Source: Tritrichomonas foetus (taxonomy: Eukaryota; Parabasalia; Tritrichomonadida; Tritrichomonadidae). From it: DNA of 64,000 bases. Under the pieces are notes generated by a model. It saw nothing but the letters and a program-made list of their open reading frames with translations, did not search any database and was not told the origin of the DNA. Positions 1 to 10,300 of the stretch are shown one piece after another; the first letter of the stretch is position 1, and each line of letters starts with the position of its first letter. Location: assembly GCA_001839685.1 (NCBI GenBank), contig MLAK01000628.1, forward strand, positions 1 through 64,000, written 5' to 3'. The position numbers and the translations under genes were made by a program.

Positions 1-21
1 TGGTAGTGTCATTGGTAGGAC

Positions 22-76
22 AAAGGTTTATGGGATGGTCCCACAAAATCTTTGGGGGACCATTTTGTAAACCTTT
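22..76. repeat. Imperfect hairpin repeat
   Basis: The arms AAAGGTTTA...GGTCCCA and its reverse complement (ending TAAACCTTT) face each other over about 55 bases. The GGTCCC/GGGACC core resembles the GGTCCC or GGGTCC motifs in other repeats of this window (near 30,010, 43,785 and 45,015). It may be the remnant of a small inverted-repeat element. Only one edge is inside the window with confidence. Confidence 0.45.
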
Positions 77-272
77 CATATAGGAGGATTAAGGCTTCAT
101 TTAAGTAAAGCATTATGAAAAGAAATAGAAAAGAAAGGAATTGTTCATATTATAATTCATAATTATTAATGATGACTGATGAAAAATTTATATAACTAAA
201 AATGTCATGGATTATAAAAGCCATATAAACTCAAAAAAGAAAACTTATTTTATGGAAATTTTAATAATATCA

Positions 273-1778
273 TTATTGAAGGTATTCGTGGCTGAGTGGG
301 TAAATCATCGAAGTATCCCATGATTGGATAAGTGTTGTTAAGTATTCGATTGTTATATCAGAGAACTTTTTAAGCTTCATTGGTTCATTCATATCCCTAA
401 CTTGAACGATATTTGGTCCGAAAACGATAGCGTAGTTTTTAGCATTCATTTTAGTTTGTGCTTCGCTCTTGCAGAGGTGCTGGAGGAATCCGATGAGATA
501 CATTAAAGTTAATTTGTGAGTTTTTGGAAGCGATTCTGTGAACTCGATATAAGTTTTATCTTCGAAAGCGTTCTCGAGAAGATCGACTTTTTCTAAGTTC
601 ACAACTGGATCTGGAAGGTCTCTGAACCACTTCTTCATAAGTGATGCAATATCGTTTACTTCTGCACTCATTAAAGAGTCTCTTCCTTGGTTGAGTTCGT
701 CGGTCATTTCGTCAACTCTTCTCATGTTTCCAGGAAGCCTGAAAATGCCTTCAATGTTCTCACAATTTTTCTTAAGGAGCATGTCAGCCATGTGGTGGAG
801 AACGAATGGAATTGGAAGTTTAACCATCGACCGTCGTTGGTTCCAAATTTGCTCATAGATTGAAGAGCCGAAAATTTGACGACCAAGGTGAATTTGTTGT
901 GGTATTTTTTGGAGTGATCCAATATCGTTCGCTAAATCCAACGGCTTTCCAAGTGCACATCTTGCTGAAAACCTTATATACGCAAAAGATGCATATTGGG
1001 AAATTATTTCATCAGAACCCTTCGATTCTGAAGCGAGATGAGATTTGATCCAATTTTCACTATTTCTTGAAGAAGGGAAAACCGTAACGACGATAATGAA
1101 AAGCTCCCAGGTTTTTTGAAGCCAGTCTTTGTTGGGATTCTTTCGAGTTTGCTTGATTAGTTGAAACATTACCTCATCTCGAATCGCTGGATTGGTGTAC
1201 ATGTGGTTAATTAAACGGTCGGCATAAGCGGCTGGTGTTTTGCTTGGTAAGACGCCAGTATAGTACAATATGTACTTGAATGAAGATATTGCTAATTTCG
1301 AAATTTTTGAGTCGATTGCTTCGAGGAGAGGTTCACTTAATTGTTCAGATGAAAATTCTGTGAGCGCGTCAACAGAAATCCTTTTTCGTGTGAATTTATG
1401 ATTTCCTCTATGGGCACGGAAGAACTGACGAGCGAAATCAGCGAGCTGGAATTTCTTAATGTCTTCTTGGAGGTCCGTGGGTAGGTATGCGGGTCCTCCA
1501 TCGGCGGCTGGAATAAAAGATTTTTCACGATTCGAAAAAGGATCTTCATGAGTGACCGCTTCTTCATCAAACTTTTCAACCTCCTCAGGAACATCCAATT
1601 CAATTTTAGTACTAATTTCGTCTTCATCCTCGAAATGGTAAGGTTCTTGCGTATCTGGGTCGAAAACCATGCCGTCGGTTGGCTGGGTGTAAGTAGTGGA
1701 TCCACTATTCGGCTCGTAGTAATAGGGGATGCCGGACTGCTCATTGAAGTAGATATAATAGATTTTCGTCGTTGACAT
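273..1778 (-). CDS. WW-MyTH4-RhoGAP domain protein
   Basis: Probable Rho-family GTPase-activating protein with cytoskeletal targeting domains. A WW-like module with aromatic and proline residues lies at about residues 5-35, followed by an acidic linker. A MyTH4 domain lies at about 110-255 and a RhoGAP domain at about 303-490. The predicted catalytic arginine finger is R347 in the GIFRLPG motif, and the NYAIVFGPN motif typical of RhoGAPs is present, so the GAP is probably active. The domain order matches the Vilse/ARHGAP39 family of animals, but the 501-residue protein is far shorter. The start is an ATG at 1778. The gene stands alone, with 1 kb of non-coding DNA upstream containing several AAAAAGTT motifs. 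Which GTPase it acts on cannot be read from the sequence. Confidence 0.88.
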   Translation of the reverse strand: MSTTKIYYIYFNEQSGIPYYYEPNSGSTTYTQPTDGMVFDPDTQEPYHFEDEDEISTKIELDVPEEVEKFDEEAVTHEDPFSNREKSFIPAADGGPAYLPTDLQEDIKKFQLADFARQFFRAHRGNHKFTRKRISVDALTEFSSEQLSEPLLEAIDSKISKLAISSFKYILYYTGVLPSKTPAAYADRLINHMYTNPAIRDEVMFQLIKQTRKNPNKDWLQKTWELFIIVVTVFPSSRNSENWIKSHLASESKGSDEIISQYASFAYIRFSARCALGKPLDLANDIGSLQKIPQQIHLGRQIFGSSIYEQIWNQRRSMVKLPIPFVLHHMADMLLKKNCENIEGIFRLPGNMRRVDEMTDELNQGRDSLMSAEVNDIASLMKKWFRDLPDPVVNLEKVDLLENAFEDKTYIEFTESLPKTHKLTLMYLIGFLQHLCKSEAQTKMNAKNYAIVFGPNIVQVRDMNEPMKLKKFSDITIEYLTTLIQSWDTSMIYPLSHEYLQ

Positions 1779-2815
1779 TAGATTGACAGTTACTCTTTAT
1801 TTATCTTACAAAAATTATTCTGTAGGAGTATTGAAATGAGTTAATTTCTGAAAAAGTTTGTTTATTTGGGATATGTATATCATTTCTAATGGTCAAAAAA
1901 GTTATTCAAGGCCAAAAAAGTTTACAATCGAGTGAAAGTTTTATTTAGAATTCACAAGAACATGATTTTTCACAGGTGCAATTTCTTTCTTTTTGTGAGA
2001 ATCATTTGAAAAAAAAATATATACAAAAGAACATTCAGGTTAAATAAAGATGGAAAAAGCTAATCTTTCTACTCCAGTTTTTTCAAAAATCTTTTTCTAG
2101 GTTGTGAAAATTACGCACAGTGACTCATTATTTACAATTCTTTTATTCTTTTTGTAGGTAAATTTATTCCATGAGAAAGTTCTGATCGGTTCGATGCAAT
2201 TATGTCTTCTGGGGCACAATTCAAAATCAATTAATTAATCACTATTTAGAGTAAAAATTGTGTAATCGATCTTTCGCTAACCTCACTATTGAATAGCAAA
2301 TTAATAAATTCAAAATAACTCACTATTTAATCAGAACTAATAAATTAATCTATTGTGAATTTATTGATTATAAATAGTAAACTAATAAGCAAATAAAACT
2401 ATATGCATAGAAATAAAAAAGCTAGCTATGAAAATGTCATTTTAGAAAAATAAATAATATGATGTTTTTTCAGATAGCAAAAATACTCACGATCTAAAAA
2501 TGAAATACATAATACAATGTGTAAGATCACTATTTTATGAAGTATCTTCCTTGTATCTGGGAAATTGTAAGTAATTTTTTACACCGATATCAAAAGATAT
2601 AGTTAACATAACTGTCGCTAACCCTCATAATATGAAACATTACTCGCTTTTATCTGAAAAAAATATCGATCGAGAATGAACGATACAAATATTTTATTTG
2701 AATTTGTGAAATGTCACCGATATAAATATTCAATTAATAAAATGGAAACCGCTTATTTTTGTTTGAAAAAAAAATTTCAGAGAGAAAAAAATATAAGTAA
2801 AATCCAAAAAAAAAT
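1779..2815. other. Intergenic region, divergent promoters
   Basis: AT-rich DNA between the divergently transcribed RhoGAP and sigma-adaptin genes. Three AAAAAGTTT-like motifs lie at about 1851-1859, 1895-1902 and 1914-1922, on the RhoGAP side. No convincing reading frame is seen. Confidence 0.6.
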
Positions 2816-3244
2816 ATGATTCGCTTCTTTATTGTGTTCAATAGGCAAGGATCAGTTCGTTTGGTAAAATGGTATACGCCATATACAGAAGCCGAAAAGG
2901 ACAAACTTAAGACCGATCTTCACCGTCTCGTTTGCCGCAGAACAGCTAATTTAACCAATGTGCTCGAATATAAGAACTACAAAATCATCTATCGCCCATA
3001 TGCAGCCCTCTTCATGTGCATGTGTGTCGACGCAGCCGATAACGAGTTCTCAATCCTCGAAACAATTCATTTATTTGTCGAAATTATGGATATCTATTTC
3101 GGAAAAGTTCGTGAATTAGATTTGCTGCTCGGATTCCATAAAGTGTATGCTCTGCTCGACGAGTTTATCGTCGCAGGTGAAATCGGTGAATGCAATAAGC
3201 AAATTATTGTTTCTCGTATGAAGCAGCTTGACAGTTTAGATTAA
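2816..3244 (+). CDS. AP2S1: AP-2-type clathrin adaptor sigma subunit
   Basis: Small (sigma) chain of a clathrin adaptor complex, which binds dileucine sorting signals and is part of the complex core, most likely at the plasma membrane (AP-2). The 142 residues are one complete Clat_adaptor_s domain of the usual length. It begins MIRFFIVFNRQG, has the KIIYRPYAALF strand at about residues 54-64, and carries ELDLLLGF and LLDEFIVAGEIGE near the end. The AGEI stretch and the YKNYKIIYR segment favour AP-2 sigma over AP-1, AP-3 or AP-4, though assigning adaptor class by eye is not certain. It starts at the ATG at 2816 after an A-rich leader. The stop codon overlaps TAAA, the short polyadenylation signal of trichomonads. 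No intron is needed. Confidence 0.93.
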   Translation: MIRFFIVFNRQGSVRLVKWYTPYTEAEKDKLKTDLHRLVCRRTANLTNVLEYKNYKIIYRPYAALFMCMCVDAADNEFSILETIHLFVEIMDIYFGKVRELDLLLGFHKVYALLDEFIVAGEIGECNKQIIVSRMKQLDSLD

Positions 3245-3641
3245 ACCTTTTTATTCATAATTTTTATTGTTTTTCTTTATATCAACTTCCTTCATTTGCT
3301 TGTTTTTTCGTAATTTTTTATATCGATTTTTCCATCGCAGGCGATTCTCATCAGAAATTGATCAACTAAAATTTTTAACTTATTTAAATATAATTTTATT
3401 TTCTAATGTAGATTTTTTTATGTTTTTCTTTAATTTCACATTCGCATTTTTATTTTTTCTCATTCGATCAATTATCTTCTTGATAAAGAAAAGCATGAAT
3501 AAAAGCATACCTTAAATTATATGATTTATCTCTATCATTAGTATCAAAAAAAAAATAATTTGTCTCATCAGAATTAGTTTTTGATATAAAATCGTTTAGT
3601 TTAATTTAAAATAACATAACAAACAAAAATAAAATTAATAG
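3245..3641. other. Intergenic, convergent 3' ends
   Basis: T-rich region between the convergent sigma-adaptin and glycosyltransferase genes. An open frame at 3267-3515 is almost pure Phe/Leu/Ile from T-rich sequence and is not considered a gene. Confidence 0.6.
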
Positions 3642-4823
3642 TTATATAAATATTCCTAATTGTTGAGGTTCCGGGCACTTCACTCTCATATTGATTTTGA
3701 TGCAATCTCGGTTTTCAACAGAATCAAAAGCTACATCAAAATAATCAACAACATCATCACAATCAAGATGAATTTTAATGGATTCCCCAAATTCTTGTTC
3801 ATAAGCAATTGGTTTATCATGAAAAGTATCAAAATCGGAAAATATCGGCAAAATTTTTGAAGTTGCTTTGACAAGAACTCGATTTTCTTTCATTGTGGAA
3901 ATTGCGATTCCAAAACGAAGGTGAAAAGGTTGTCTTTCATCAAGGAAGATAAGAAAAGGCTTGGATGTCAAATGCGACCAATCAACGTAATAATTTTTAC
4001 TTTGAAGTGAAGATTTTTGGGGCCATTCACTTCTGTGTCCATTATAAACAAATTCAAGAGCTTTTGGATTAAGTTTATGAAATGTTGCAGGTGATCGATG
4101 GCACATATTATCTTCAATTTCTTCAATTGGGTTTCTTGAATTGAATTGGCTCTTGAAATTCTGAAGGCCATTACCATGTCTCCATGTTCCATCTTTTATA
4201 TGATCATGGATACATTTTCCAAACCTCATAGAACCAGCATAATGTCTGTGGTTATATTTTTCATTACATTCAAGTAACTTATCACTTAATGATATCATCA
4301 TTCCACGACTGATGGCAACACCTGCACCACCTTGAGGAAAGTTCATGCATTGTTGTGAATGGTCTCTGCCAAAAACAACCTCTGGCCATGCACAATAAAA
4401 GTGACCAACGACAACTTTGTTTGATGAGTTGAATCTGCTCAAAATTTCAAGGGTATTATTCAAAAATATATAAGAATCATCATCTGCAAAAATATACCAT
4501 TGTTTAGATGAATCTAATTTATAAAGTGTGTGCATAGACTTCACAAAACGTGGTTGAGCTCTTTCCCAAGGTGTTGGAAACCAAATTTGTTTTGCACAAT
4601 TTCCTAGAGAAATAAATTTGAGTGTAGAAGGGAAAGCATATGAAGAAAGTTTTTCTTCAGCATTTTTTGGGAAAAAATCTGAAAAAAAATGAACACATGG
4701 AAATTGTCGAACCCATGTTTTGACGGCGGCTACACCCCGGTCAAATATGCATTCATAACCTGTCCAAATTCCAACAGAAACGTCTTTTGATGTTAAAGCA
4801 AAGCAAAATGTAAATAAAATCAA
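3642..4823 (-). CDS. Fringe-like GT31 glycosyltransferase (5' end uncertain)
   Basis: Probable beta-1,3-hexosyltransferase of the Fringe/C1GalT (GT31) type, acting on glycoproteins in the Golgi lumen. The metal-binding DxD motif is clear as FADDDSY (D114-D116 of this frame). A glycine-rich FPQGGAGVAISR segment follows at about 162-173, as in the family. The N-terminus is hydrophobic (LILFTFCFAL), fitting a signal peptide or signal anchor. The frame has no ATG: it opens with TTG at 4823, and an in-frame TAA lies 24 bases before it. An in-frame ATG at 4910 precedes that stop, so either a short intron ending in the TTTTTCATCTCTCAG stretch joins them or the gene is damaged at its 5' end. The first internal ATG would delete about 97 residues. 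Confidence 0.82.
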   Translation of the reverse strand: MILFTFCFALTSKDVSVGIWTGYECIFDRGVAAVKTWVRQFPCVHFFSDFFPKNAEEKLSSYAFPSTLKFISLGNCAKQIWFPTPWERAQPRFVKSMHTLYKLDSSKQWYIFADDDSYIFLNNTLEILSRFNSSNKVVVGHFYCAWPEVVFGRDHSQQCMNFPQGGAGVAISRGMMISLSDKLLECNEKYNHRHYAGSMRFGKCIHDHIKDGTWRHGNGLQNFKSQFNSRNPIEEIEDNMCHRSPATFHKLNPKALEFVYNGHRSEWPQKSSLQSKNYYVDWSHLTSKPFLIFLDERQPFHLRFGIAISTMKENRVLVKATSKILPIFSDFDTFHDKPIAYEQEFGESIKIHLDCDDVVDYFDVAFDSVENRDCIKINMRVKCPEPQQLGIFI

Positions 4824-5780
4824 ACTCTGAGAGATGAAAAATGGTTAACAACTTTCAAGGTTAACTATCTTAACTAATGATATTTTCAACTTTTTGTGAA
4901 TTACGACCATATATTTGCTGAAAAATAAAATAAAAAATCCTTCAAGAATATCGATGGGGAAAATCATTTATGTTTGTCATAAAGATAATAACAAAATTGC
5001 AATAAAACAATATACTACATATCTCAAGTTTTGTTGTGTGATCTTCATATCCAATATTATGATTTGTGTTTATAATAACAGCTACTAAGTGGTATATCAT
5101 TGATTCCTCTTTCAAAACACAAATTGATGTAAAGTGATTCATGATATATAAGAATGAATACTGTCAAAACATAATGAAAAGATCATAAATATTAATTATA
5201 CATCTGAGTATCGTAAAATATTTATTAGCATCCTTTCAATGGAACTAATGAAAACACAGGATTTAAAAACGAGACTTTCACTCATATATATTTTTGTTGC
5301 TTGTTGAACAATCGATATGAAAGGTCATAAGAATGAGGCCTTTCAGAAATATATATCATATTAATTGTATAATCACTAAAATCGTAAAGGTTTTCCAATA
5401 TATCGTGATCTTTATTTCTGCTCTAAAGCAAATTCTTCCATAATAAAGAATGTGAATTATGACTATTGGAGTTTATGATATAGAAACGCGCAGAAATTGA
5501 TAAGTTTGAAACAGGAAATGAGCAATCACAGAGAAATTACCAAATATTAGCACTTTATCATAAATAATGAACACTTTGGTGTCTGTAAATAAGAGAAATT
5601 GGATGTACTAATATACGAATTAATCTCATGTGATTGAGAGAGTTAGAAACATGAGCTTAGAAATAGTAGAGAAATTCAACAAACACAGACGCAAATACAA
5701 ACAAATTTAACAAAATTCGATAAATTATCATGTTTATGTAAAATTTTATTATATACAATAAATAACCAAATCAATTCAAC
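4824..5780. other. Intergenic region upstream of the glycosyltransferase gene
   Basis: AT-rich. It holds the possible 5' exon of the glycosyltransferase (ATG at 4910 on the minus strand), two GGTTAAC-like sequences at 4843-4867 and an AACTTTTTGTGAA motif at about 4889-4901. A 66-codon minus frame at 4942-5142 has no coding character. Nothing else was recognised. Confidence 0.5.
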
Positions 5781-7016
5781 TCAGTCATTCAAGACGAGTG
5801 CCGCTGACGCGATAATTTCCTCAATTTTCGATGTCAGCGCGAAAGGGAGTTCCTTTTTCGATATACAAGTTCTCGAAATCATCGGAATTTCATTTCCCGG
5901 ATTAAACCACTGTTCCAAAAACATCAGCATGTTGAAGTCCAAAAGCCTGATGAAGTCTGGCGTTTGATAGTCGACATTCATTGCATAAGCGAAATCGGAA
6001 ACAGTTGGATAAAAAGCTTGAAAAGGAAAACGAGCTCGTGGAAACCACGACTCTCTAGCAACACTTGCAACGTTTACAAGAAAATATTCAACCGCAAGCG
6101 AATCTGTCAATTTTGTATACGCGTAAACATTTTTTTTCACTTTCAGTGAAGTTTTTCCATCTATTCCAGTGAAAAAGTTCTGTGAAGCCAATTCAATGAA
6201 TTGATTAGAAAGTTGGAAAATTTCAAAAACACATTTTCCTGCATCAGGCGTGGCTGAGCAAATGATGAAATTTTCGCCAACTTCTTTTGCAAGTTTTGAA
6301 AGATATAACATAACATTTGGATTCACTGGTGGAGATTTGATATCGTTCGGAACGATAACTCCTAAAAACTGAAGTCCTAAAACTTTCGCAAGTTCATCTG
6401 ATGATTTTTTATGCTGATCACTAAAAGTGAACTCACCGGTATTTGAATTAAACCGTTGTGTCGGAAGTGTGATTGCATGAATTCTGATGACTGAATTTGA
6501 TGGCATTGTTCCATATAAGAAAAATATTCGCGTTGTCATAAAGTGAAGTTCCTCGATCACGTGAGCTACCATTGAACACTCTTTTTCTGGGAGAAGCACT
6601 TTTTTGATTTTGGCGGAGTTTTGCTGCTCAATAACGATTTCTTTTCCGATAATTTCTGAGAGGCAGACAGCGTTTTGTCCCCACTCAGATTTGAAGCGCT
6701 GTACTTTTGCGGACATTTCTGCCGTCTGCGGTCTCGAATTACTGTTTTCATCGGGAGTTGGAGGAGGCATATCGAGTCTGAAAATTTCGCCGTTGTTGAT
6801 TTGGAGCTGTGAAAGTTTCGTCCTGCGAGCGGTTTTGGCGTTATTCGATTCTTGAATTAAAGTATATTTCGATCCATCGAAATTAAATTTTTGGCCCATT
6901 CGATCAACAATTGCACCAATTGTATCGTTTAATGTGACATCAACACGTTCGAGACCTTTGGGCCAACGAACAAGAACAACTTTCACTGGGTTTTTCGTGG
7001 ATGAATTCCCTTTCAT
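5781..7016 (-). CDS. NPL4: NPL4-like ubiquitin-binding cofactor of p97/Cdc48
   Basis: NPL4 family, partner of UFD1 in delivering ubiquitylated proteins to the Cdc48/p97 unfoldase (ER-associated degradation, replisome removal). The N-terminus (about residues 10-85) looks like the UBX-like beta-grasp domain. The MPN-like NPL4 core follows, with the RIFFLYGTM motif at about 160-175 and LGLQFLGVIVPNDI at about 215-228. The C-terminal part ends with conserved-looking aromatic and helical segments. The zinc-finger region of animal and yeast NPL4 is not visible, because there are no paired cysteines. The longest frame begins with GTG at 7028; the first ATG, 7016, is used here and gives 411 residues. 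An ACTTTTTGATG motif lies just upstream. The call rests on several short motifs and overall order. Confidence 0.75.
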   Translation of the reverse strand: MKGNSSTKNPVKVVLVRWPKGLERVDVTLNDTIGAIVDRMGQKFNFDGSKYTLIQESNNAKTARRTKLSQLQINNGEIFRLDMPPPTPDENSNSRPQTAEMSAKVQRFKSEWGQNAVCLSEIIGKEIVIEQQNSAKIKKVLLPEKECSMVAHVIEELHFMTTRIFFLYGTMPSNSVIRIHAITLPTQRFNSNTGEFTFSDQHKKSSDELAKVLGLQFLGVIVPNDIKSPPVNPNVMLYLSKLAKEVGENFIICSATPDAGKCVFEIFQLSNQFIELASQNFFTGIDGKTSLKVKKNVYAYTKLTDSLAVEYFLVNVASVARESWFPRARFPFQAFYPTVSDFAYAMNVDYQTPDFIRLLDFNMLMFLEQWFNPGNEIPMISRTCISKKELPFALTSKIEEIIASAALVLND

Positions 7017-7349
7017 ATCAATTTTCACACTTCTTCCACTTTTTGATGATTTTATTTAGTGTAAACTATAGAATAAGTTTCACAAAATAAATTCCAAAAA
7101 CGTTTTTTTCATTTTCACCATCATAATTTTACTTCTTCTTCATAATTTTGTTCTTCTTTATCATTAGTTTCATCATCATAAGCATATTAAAAAAGTATGA
7201 TAAAACCAAATTTTCATCATGATTAATTTGTTCGCTCTGATTGTGATTTATCACTCACAATTCATCATCATTGAAAAATAGAATCATGAGAAGAGAATAA
7301 TAATAAAAATATAATTTCTCGATACAAAACAATTTAATAACAAATAATA
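7017..7349. other. Intergenic region
   Basis: Pyrimidine-rich stretches with repeated TCATCAT, and no open frame of note. It separates NPL4 (upstream side) from the 3' end of the long Sel1-repeat gene. Confidence 0.6.
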
Positions 7350-10300
7350 TTAATATGGCAATGAATTTGATTTCTTAGTCGTAAGACGAAGATAATTCTT
7401 CATCCCACTCCTGTTTCCTTTATCCATTGCTTGCTTACTTAGTTGCAATGCCTTTTCTTTATCCTTTGGCACGCCATTACCAGTAAGATATAATAGCGCC
7501 ATACAATTCATGGCATTTGGGCTTCCTTTTTCAATTGCCATTTGATAATATTTTATAGCTTCTCCAATATTTCTCTCTATTCCGCAACCATCTCGGAGCA
7601 TTGTTGCATAATTACACATAGCATTATAATTTCCTTTGTCAGCAGCCTTTTTGAAGTACTCAACTGCTAGTTTTTCATTCTTTTCTATACCTACTCCTTG
7701 TTTCAACATTACACCAAAATTATTCATCGCATTTAATTCACCTAAATCTGCTGCTTTTTTAGAATATTTTGCTGCAGTCACAAAGTCCTTTTTTTCATCT
7801 CTCACTATTAATGAGTAGTTATGCATAGCTGATTTGTTATTACCTTTATCAGCTGCAATTTTGAATAACCTCATTGCTTCACTTAAATTTTGTTTGGTAC
7901 CTTCACCATTTTTGAGCATGAGCGCATAATTATTAATAGCATTATAGTTTTTCTTGTCAGATGCCTTTTTAAAGTACCTAAGTGCTTCTTTTAGGTCAGC
8001 ACCATTCGCAAGACTATTATTTTTGAGTAAAACAGCATAATTATTTTGTGCTAAAACATTTCCTTTATCAGCAGCCATTTTGAAGAATTTCATGGCTTCA
8101 ACAGTATTCTTTTTCATGCCACTTTGCCCACTATTCAAAATAAGAGCATAATTATTCATTGCTTCAGCATCACCTTGAAGTGCAGCCAGACGAAAATATT
8201 TAGCGGCTAATCCTAAATTTGGAGAGACACCCCATCCATTTTTAAGCATTAATGCATAATTGAATTGTGATGCTGGTTTTGAATTTGGTAAAGAAGCTGC
8301 TTCTTTATAATATTTAGCAGCCATCATATTATCAGGTTTAGTGCCGTATCCATTTTGATAAAATACTGCTAACTGGAACATTGAATCTTCATGTCCATCT
8401 TTAGCAGCGAGTGCGAGCCATTTTTTGGCTTCTGCATATTTTCCTTCATCTTTGAAGCTCATTGCTAAATAATATCGTGCTTCATTATTACCATTTTCGG
8501 CAGCAATAGTAAGATAATTAATTGATACTCCATCATCAGCTGTTAATAATCCAAATTGAAGCATTCCTTCAGAGTCTCCTGCATCTGCACTCATTTTCAA
8601 ATATTTATAAGCTTTACTGTAATTTTTATTTACCCCTAATCCTTGCATAAACATGAGTCCATAATGCAACATACCTTTCGTATTATGAAGTGAAGCTCCA
8701 ATATGATACATATGTGCTGCATTTCGATAATCTTCTCGAGATTTGTATAAATGTCCCATTTCGACAAAAGCTAAAGAATATTTTTTATACATGGCATTTC
8801 GTAAATACGACTCTGCTTTTTGTGGGTTAGATTTTACAAGTAATTTAGCTGCTTCAACTTCAGCAGCAGGATCCCCACTTTCTGCAGCTTTTGTGAAATA
8901 CCAAAGAGCTTCAGCTGAATTTTCATCATTTATTAAAGTTGCATATTTAAAACAAGCTCCTTCAACGTTTCTATCGGCTGCTAATTTTATCTGTTTTATA
9001 TCATTTTCTAAAACCGCGAGTTCAAATTGAGCTTCATAGTTTCCTTTCTTTGCAGATGATTTTAAAAGTGGCATAAATTCAAGCCCACGCTTTTTATTAA
9101 GCATTGCAAGAAGATATTCACCAGTTGAATTATTATGCTTATCTACAGATTCATTGATTAATTGTTCAGAACGTTCAGGATCTTTATCTGCGATTAAAAT
9201 AGCTAGAAATGCTTTCCCATCACCATTGTCTAATCTAGCTGCATTTTCTAAATATTTTTGAGCTTTTTCTGGATTTTTATGTGAAAATCCAATTCCTTTC
9301 ATTCTCATATATCCATAATCTGCCATGGCTTGGGGAACATTTTCATCTGATGCTCTCAAAAGCCATTTTGTTGCTTTCTTCACATCTTTTTCAATACCAA
9401 TCCCATCTCTTAGCATTTCCCCAAATAAAAGCATTGCTTCTGGATTTTCTTGTTTAGCAGCCATAGTTAAATATGTGACAGCCATTTTCATATTCACTTC
9501 TAGCTGATCAGGAATTCCTTTCATTAATAATTTCGCATATTCTAGTTGAGCTTCGGTGTTTCCGTGATCGGCTTTCTTTTTTAGAAATTCTGGTGAGCCT
9601 TCTTCTTCTTCAATTTCATATGAAATATATTCTGAAATGACTTGGGAATCATGTGATAAAAATGTATCAAAGAATTTTGCAGCTTCTTCGATATCACTTT
9701 CACTAATATTTTCTTTGTCAATTAAAGCAAGATAACGCTTTTTTCCAATTTCATCTCCTTGTTCATAACTCATTTTATAAAAATAAGCAGCTTTTTTCAA
9801 ATCATTTTCAAGATAATAAATATCTGCGAGAGAATTCATAGAATTGATATCATATTGTTCAGTTGCTTTAAAAAAGTAATGCTTTGCATTTTCATCATCT
9901 TTTAAGTCTTTATATAAATAAGTTCCATAGTGATACTGTGCATCTTTATCACCTTGATCTGCTGCTTTTTTGAAATATTCATAAGCAAGTTTTTTATTAG
10001 GAATGACACCATTCCCAGCAAGAAGCATTTCCGCATAATGCATTGAAGCTTCAGGGTCACCTTGATCAGCAGCCTGTTTAAATAAAGTAGCCGCATGAAC
10101 AATATCTTTTTCAAAGCCTACTCCATTTTGATAAAGAATTGCTAAGTGAAAAAGAGCCTCTTTACTACCATTTTCAGCTGCTTTAGTCAGAAATTTGTGA
10201 CAATCGTTCCAATTTTGGGTATTTTCTGCTTTTAATCCAAGTAAATATAATGCACCTAAATGGTTTTGATCAGCTGCTCTTCGATAATAAATCATAGCTC

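Noticed and set aside
3267..3515. 82-codon Phe/Leu/Ile-rich frame that could be a membrane protein
   Set aside because: T-rich 3' flank of the sigma-adaptin gene; composition explains the hydrophobicity and no promoter or family signal is seen.
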